From positions 2,378,001 to 2,442,000 of the forward strand of contig JADJGF010000001.1 of assembly GCA_016708125.1 (NCBI GenBank): a DNA stretch of 64,000 bases, given 5' to 3'. The notes under the pieces were generated by a model. It was given only the letters and a program-made list of their open reading frames with translations, did no database searches and was not told where the DNA came from. Positions 61,207 through 64,000 of this stretch are shown one piece after another (within the stretch, counting starts at the first letter, position 1; each line of letters starts with the position of its first letter). The translations under genes were made by a program, and so were the position numbers. This DNA is from Ignavibacteriota bacterium. GTDB lineage: Bacteria > Bacteroidota > Ignavibacteria > Ignavibacteriales > Melioribacteraceae.

Positions 61207-61808
61207 ATGCACCATTCTTTAAATATGAATATTTTGGAACTGACGTAAGTTTAATTATTGCATTTGTAATTGGAATTGCATTTGGATTTGCTTTGGAGCG
61301 CGGCGGTTTCGGAAGGGCAACAATTTTAGCTGCACAATTTTATTTTACAAATATGCGCGTATTAAAAGTTATGTTCACAGCAATTGTAACTGCAATGCTT
61401 GGACTTTTCTTTTTATCCGTAATTGGATTTTTAGATTTATCTCTGATTTATCTTACTCCAACCAATGTGATGCCTAATTTAGTTGGTGGATTAGTTGCCG
61501 GTGTTGGATTTGTTATCGGCGGTTATTGCCCGGGTACTTCAATTGTTGCAGTTGCTACCGGAAAAATTGATGCATTGGTTTATGTAATTGGAATGCTGTT
61601 CGGAATTTTTGTTTTCGGAGAAATGTTTCCATCTATAGAAAATTTCTTCAACTCAACTGCAATGGGAAGTGTAACTTTACCACAATTTTTCAACATTCCT
61701 TATGGAGTTGTTGTTTTTCTAGTTGTGGTTATGGCAATCGGCGCTTTCGCGGCTGCTGAATGGGGTGAAAGGAAAATGGCAAATAAATCATTGGAGAAAA
61801 AAATATGA
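61203..61808 (+). CDS. YeeE/YedE transporter, second half (copy 2)
   Basis: This 201-residue protein has about five helices and the Cys motif 'GGYCPGTSIVAVATGKIDA' near residue 111. It corresponds to residues 1-225 of the fused 52814 protein, without the rhodanese part. The start at 61203 is set by AAGGAGG 8 bases upstream and overlaps the previous gene's stop codon (ATGA); the upstream frame extension to 61083 is not used. Stop and the next start overlap as well. Confidence 0.89.
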   Translation: MNAPFFKYEYFGTDVSLIIAFVIGIAFGFALERGGFGRATILAAQFYFTNMRVLKVMFTAIVTAMLGLFFLSVIGFLDLSLIYLTPTNVMPNLVGGLVAGVGFVIGGYCPGTSIVAVATGKIDALVYVIGMLFGIFVFGEMFPSIENFFNSTAMGSVTLPQFFNIPYGVVVFLVVVMAIGAFAAAEWGERKMANKSLEKKI

Positions 61809-62461
61809 AAAAGTTTTTCTCAAATTTGAGTGCAGAAAAAAAACTTGCAATGTTTACTTTTGTTTTAGGAGTAATTGCAATTTTTGCGGGTGATCCTTAC
61901 GGAAAAACTTCAATAAAAATTAATGCAAAGGAATTATCATTAATTTCACCAAATGAAATTGGAAAAATAAAAGTTGAAGATATAGCTGATAATATTATTC
62001 AATCAAAATCTGATTATAGATTAATTGATTTGCGTAAACCGGAAGAATTTGCAAAGTATAATATCCCAACTTCTGAAAATATTCAACTTGATAAATTGCT
62101 AAATTCAGAATTACAGCGAAATGAAAAATTAATTCTTTATTCAGATAATGATATTGAAGCAACGCAAGCTTGGTTTTTATTGAAGACAAATAATTTTAAA
62201 GGAATAAATATTATTCCCGGTGGATTAAATAATTGGAAAGATAATATTTTATTCCCCAAATGTGATTGCGGAGAAAATCCTTCTGCTGAGCAGAAACATA
62301 AACATGATAAACTTGCTGAAGTTAGTAAATATTTTGGCGGAAATATTCAGACAAATTCTGCAGCAGAATCATTTGTTAAAAATGAAATGCCGCAATTAGC
62401 AGCTCCAAACGGAATAACATTAAAGAAAACATCCGGGAAGAAAAAAAGAGAAGGTTGTTAA
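61805..62461 (+). CDS. membrane-tethered rhodanese-like protein with C-terminal Cys (copy 2)
   Basis: This 218-residue protein has an N-terminal membrane helix ('LAMFTFVLGVIAIFAG') and a rhodanese-like domain (about 60-155) with 'YRLIDLRKPEEFAKYNIP' and 'GINIIPGGLNNWKDNI'. The loop that should hold the catalytic Cys reads 'LILYSDNDIEATQA', i.e. Ser in its place. It then has 'FPKCDCGENPSAEQKHKHDK' and ends in the basic tail 'KKKREGC' with a terminal Cys. The same absence of a loop Cys and the same tail occur in the copy-1 fusion. It overlaps the transporter stop (ATGA) and may receive sulfur from it. Confidence 0.88.
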   Translation: MKKFFSNLSAEKKLAMFTFVLGVIAIFAGDPYGKTSIKINAKELSLISPNEIGKIKVEDIADNIIQSKSDYRLIDLRKPEEFAKYNIPTSENIQLDKLLNSELQRNEKLILYSDNDIEATQAWFLLKTNNFKGINIIPGGLNNWKDNILFPKCDCGENPSAEQKHKHDKLAEVSKYFGGNIQTNSAAESFVKNEMPQLAAPNGITLKKTSGKKKREGC

Positions 62462-62465
62462 TTTC

Positions 62466-62501
62466 AAAAAAAATATTCTCCCGCAAAAATGTGGGAGAAT
62501 A
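62466..62501. terminator. terminator between the sulfur operon and marR
   Basis: TATTCTCCCGCA (62474-62485) and TGTGGGAGAATA (62490-62501) form a 12-bp stem with one wobble pair and a 4-base loop. The T-tract follows on the minus strand, so it is strongest for marR, but its position also suits the end of the sulfur operon. Confidence 0.75.
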
Positions 62502-62511
62502 AATATCCAAA

Positions 62512-62982
62512 TTATTCTACATCTAATTTTTGTCTATTTGAATCACTCCACAATTCTAAAGCATTTATTAATTCTTTCATAATTACTGCAACAAATTCTT
62601 GCTTTTCATTTTCAAAATTATTTAAAATGTTTTGATGCAGTTCAATATGTTTTTTTGTTAATAAATTTATAAACTTTTTGCTTTCCGGAGTTAAATCAAC
62701 TAAGTGGTTTCGCTTATCAGAATTATCGATTCTTCTTACAATATATTTTTTATCTTCCAAACTTGTTAAAATATGTGTAACTCTTCCGGCGCTAATTTCT
62801 AATTCTTCAATCATTTCTTTAATTGAAACTGTAGATTTTTTCGCAAACATTCTTAAACACTTTAATTCGGTTGGAGTAAGATTAAAAAGAGCGGCAAAAC
62901 TGCTTTCCTTTTTGTTGCATGCTCTTGAAAGTCTGCATGTTAATTCAGACATTTCGATTGCTTGAGATTTTGTAATATTCAT
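62512..62982 (-). CDS. MarR-family transcription regulator
   Basis: This 156-residue winged-helix protein has a typical MarR layout: helical N-terminus, recognition region 'VSIKEMIEELEISAGRVTHILTSLEDK' (about 55-81) and wing 'RRIDNSDKRNHLVDLTPES'. Two cysteines near the N-terminus in 'LTCRLSRACNK' and one in 'LKCLRMF' could be redox-sensitive. It is divergent from galE and preceded by a perfect palindrome at 62998-63022, which suggests autoregulation. Confidence 0.88.
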   Translation of the reverse strand: MNITKSQAIEMSELTCRLSRACNKKESSFAALFNLTPTELKCLRMFAKKSTVSIKEMIEELEISAGRVTHILTSLEDKKYIVRRIDNSDKRNHLVDLTPESKKFINLLTKKHIELHQNILNNFENEKQEFVAVIMKELINALELWSDSNRQKLDVE

Positions 62983-62997
62983 AATTCCATCAATTTT

Positions 62998-63022
62998 TTT
63001 TACTTTAGGATGTAAAGTAAAA
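62998..63022. promoter_or_regulatory. perfect MarR-type palindrome
   Basis: TTTTACTTTA (62998-63007), GGATG, TAAAGTAAAA (63013-63022) is a perfect 10-5-10 dyad located 15 bases upstream of the marR start codon and about 110 bases before galE. MarR dimers bind such symmetric AT-rich sites, so autoregulation is likely. Confidence 0.65.
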
Positions 63023-63133
63023 TATTCTTATATAATTATCAAATATTTCATTTTATAAAATAATTTCATTTATTGGCTTAAGAAAATATTTACTATTATT
63101 TTGTATCTTTAGAAAAAAATGGATAAAAATTAA

Positions 63134-64000
63134 ATGAAAGTTTTAGTAACCGGCGGTGCGGGATATATTGGTTCTCATTTTGTAAAAATATTGAATGAGA
63201 AAAATATTGAAGTTGTTGTACTTGATAATTTGAGCAGAGGTCACAAAGAAGCTGTTCCAAATAATGTTAAATTAGAAAATGTAGATTTATTAGATTTTCA
63301 AAATTTGGATAAAGTTTTTCAAAATCAATATTTTGATGCAGTAGTTCATTTTGCAGCATTTGCATACGTTGGTGAATCTGTTGAAAACCCAAGCCAGTAT
63401 TATGAAAATAATGTTGTTGGTAGTTATAATTTACTTAAAGCTTGTTTACAAAATAATGTTAAAAAATTTGTTTTTTCTTCAACATGTTCGCTATATGGAA
63501 ATCCGGAAATTATTCCTATTTCTGAAAATCAAAAAACAAATCCAATAAATCCTTATGCACAGACAAAATTAATGATTGAAAATATGTTGAAAGATTTTAA
63601 TAATTCATACGGTTTAAAATATGTTACGTTAAGATATTTTAATGCTGCCGGTGCTGATTTCAGCGGAGAAATTGGTGAAAGTCACAATCCGGAGCCGCAT
63701 TTAATTCCAATAGTTTTGAATACTGCATTAGGCTTAAGAGAAAAAGTTTTAATTTTTGGCGATGATTATGAAACAAAGGATGGAACTTGTATCCGCGATT
63801 ATATTCATATAAATGATTTAGGTGATGCTCACTTTAAAGCTATTGAATATTTAAAAAGTAATGAAAAGAGTAATATTTTTAATTTGGGAACCGGCGAAGG
63901 TAATTCTGTAAAAGAAATTATACATTCTGCCGAAAGAATTACGAAGTTAAAAATTAATTATGAAATTGTCGAAAGAAGAGAGGGCGATCCGGCAATTCTT
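63134..64000 (+). CDS. galE: UDP-glucose 4-epimerase (truncated by the window edge)
   Basis: The first 289 codons of a GalE-type epimerase are present; the gene continues past base 64000. It has the NAD loop 'TGGAGYIGSHFVK', 'LDNLSRGHKEAV', the catalytic Ser/Thr 'FSSTCSLYG' region and the Tyr/Lys pair in 'NPYAQTKLMIE', 'RYFNAAGAD' and 'GTCIRDYIHINDL'. It interconverts UDP-glucose and UDP-galactose for envelope sugars. A possible promoter TTG-N20-TTATTTTG (63073-63103, one mismatch) lies upstream. Confidence 0.9.
   Translation, partial: MKVLVTGGAGYIGSHFVKILNEKNIEVVVLDNLSRGHKEAVPNNVKLENVDLLDFQNLDKVFQNQYFDAVVHFAAFAYVGESVENPSQYYENNVVGSYNLLKACLQNNVKKFVFSSTCSLYGNPEIIPISENQKTNPINPYAQTKLMIENMLKDFNNSYGLKYVTLRYFNAAGADFSGEIGESHNPEPHLIPIVLNTALGLREKVLIFGDDYETKDGTCIRDYIHINDLGDAHFKAIEYLKSNEKSNIFNLGTGEGNSVKEIIHSAERITKLKINYEIVERREGDPAIL

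Noticed and set aside
1..64000. tRNA, rRNA, tmRNA or CRISPR features
   Set aside because: The gaps between genes were read on both strands; none has a cloverleaf, rRNA signature or regular repeat array.

Overview
The window is about 30% G+C, gene-dense, and carries no rRNA, tRNA, CRISPR array or transposase that I can see. Several features point to the Ignavibacteria/Chlorobi side of the Bacteroidota-Chlorobi group. Two proteins end in type IX secretion (T9SS) sorting domains of the 'NYPNPFNP' kind. There is a Bacteroidota-type promoter (TTG-N20-TAnnTTTG). DUF2723, DUF5777 and YceI families, an OmpA protein with TSP3 repeats, and many multiheme cytochromes are present. Many genes have clear Shine-Dalgarno sequences (AAGGAGG, GGAG), which the Bacteroidia largely lack but the Ignavibacteria side appears to keep. 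This assignment is inference; no marker gene is present.

Layout. 1-13 kb: housekeeping and envelope genes, including AMP nucleosidase, a PAP2 phosphatase, a hybrid histidine kinase with a degenerate ATPase domain, ornithine aminotransferase, a LOG-family protein, a thioesterase, a DUF2723 glycosyltransferase-like membrane protein, two glycosyltransferases and an rRNA methyltransferase. 13.1-13.3 kb: a compact structured RNA with its own promoter and terminator. 13.3-20.2 kb: a DUF1028 hydrolase, arginine deiminase, then a Crp/Fnr regulator followed by an operon of a heme lipoprotein, YceI, DUF5777, DUF2892 and a secreted heme/T9SS protein. 20.3-27.7 kb: an arginine biosynthesis cluster argC-J-B-D-R-G-H in which argH is broken by a one-base shift at a T6 tract. 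28-47 kb: OmpA, signal peptidase, peptidases/hydrolases, metH behind a PDDEXK-nuclease gene, hldD, an IVS-like four-helix-bundle element, a Nudix hydrolase, a radical SAM protein, and two RsbRD-like sensor proteins. 47.3-62.5 kb: a large sulfur-respiration region. 63.1 kb to the end: a truncated galE.

The sulfur region is the most interesting part. It contains mobA (molybdenum cofactor maturation), a membrane-anchored cytochrome with about 12 hemes, an octaheme cytochrome of the tetrathionate-reductase family with a cytochrome b partner, and a Tat-exported Mo enzyme (PsrA/PhsA type) with its FeS and NrfD subunits. It also has two copies of a module in which YeeE/YedE sulfur-compound transport is split over two genes and joined to a membrane-tethered rhodanese-like domain. 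In both copies the rhodanese domain lacks a cysteine in the active-site loop, and both proteins instead end in a basic tail finishing with Gly-Cys. I propose that these are redesigned sulfur carriers in which the C-terminal cysteine carries the persulfide between transporter and reductase.

Regulation visible in the sequence: a 26-bp perfect dyad before the MerR/two-CW gene of the sulfur region has a near copy, with the same arm sequence and spacing, before the Crp/Fnr gene 40 kb away. A Crp-like 7-5-7 palindrome lies between that regulator and its downstream operon. A perfect 10-5-10 palindrome lies between marR and galE.
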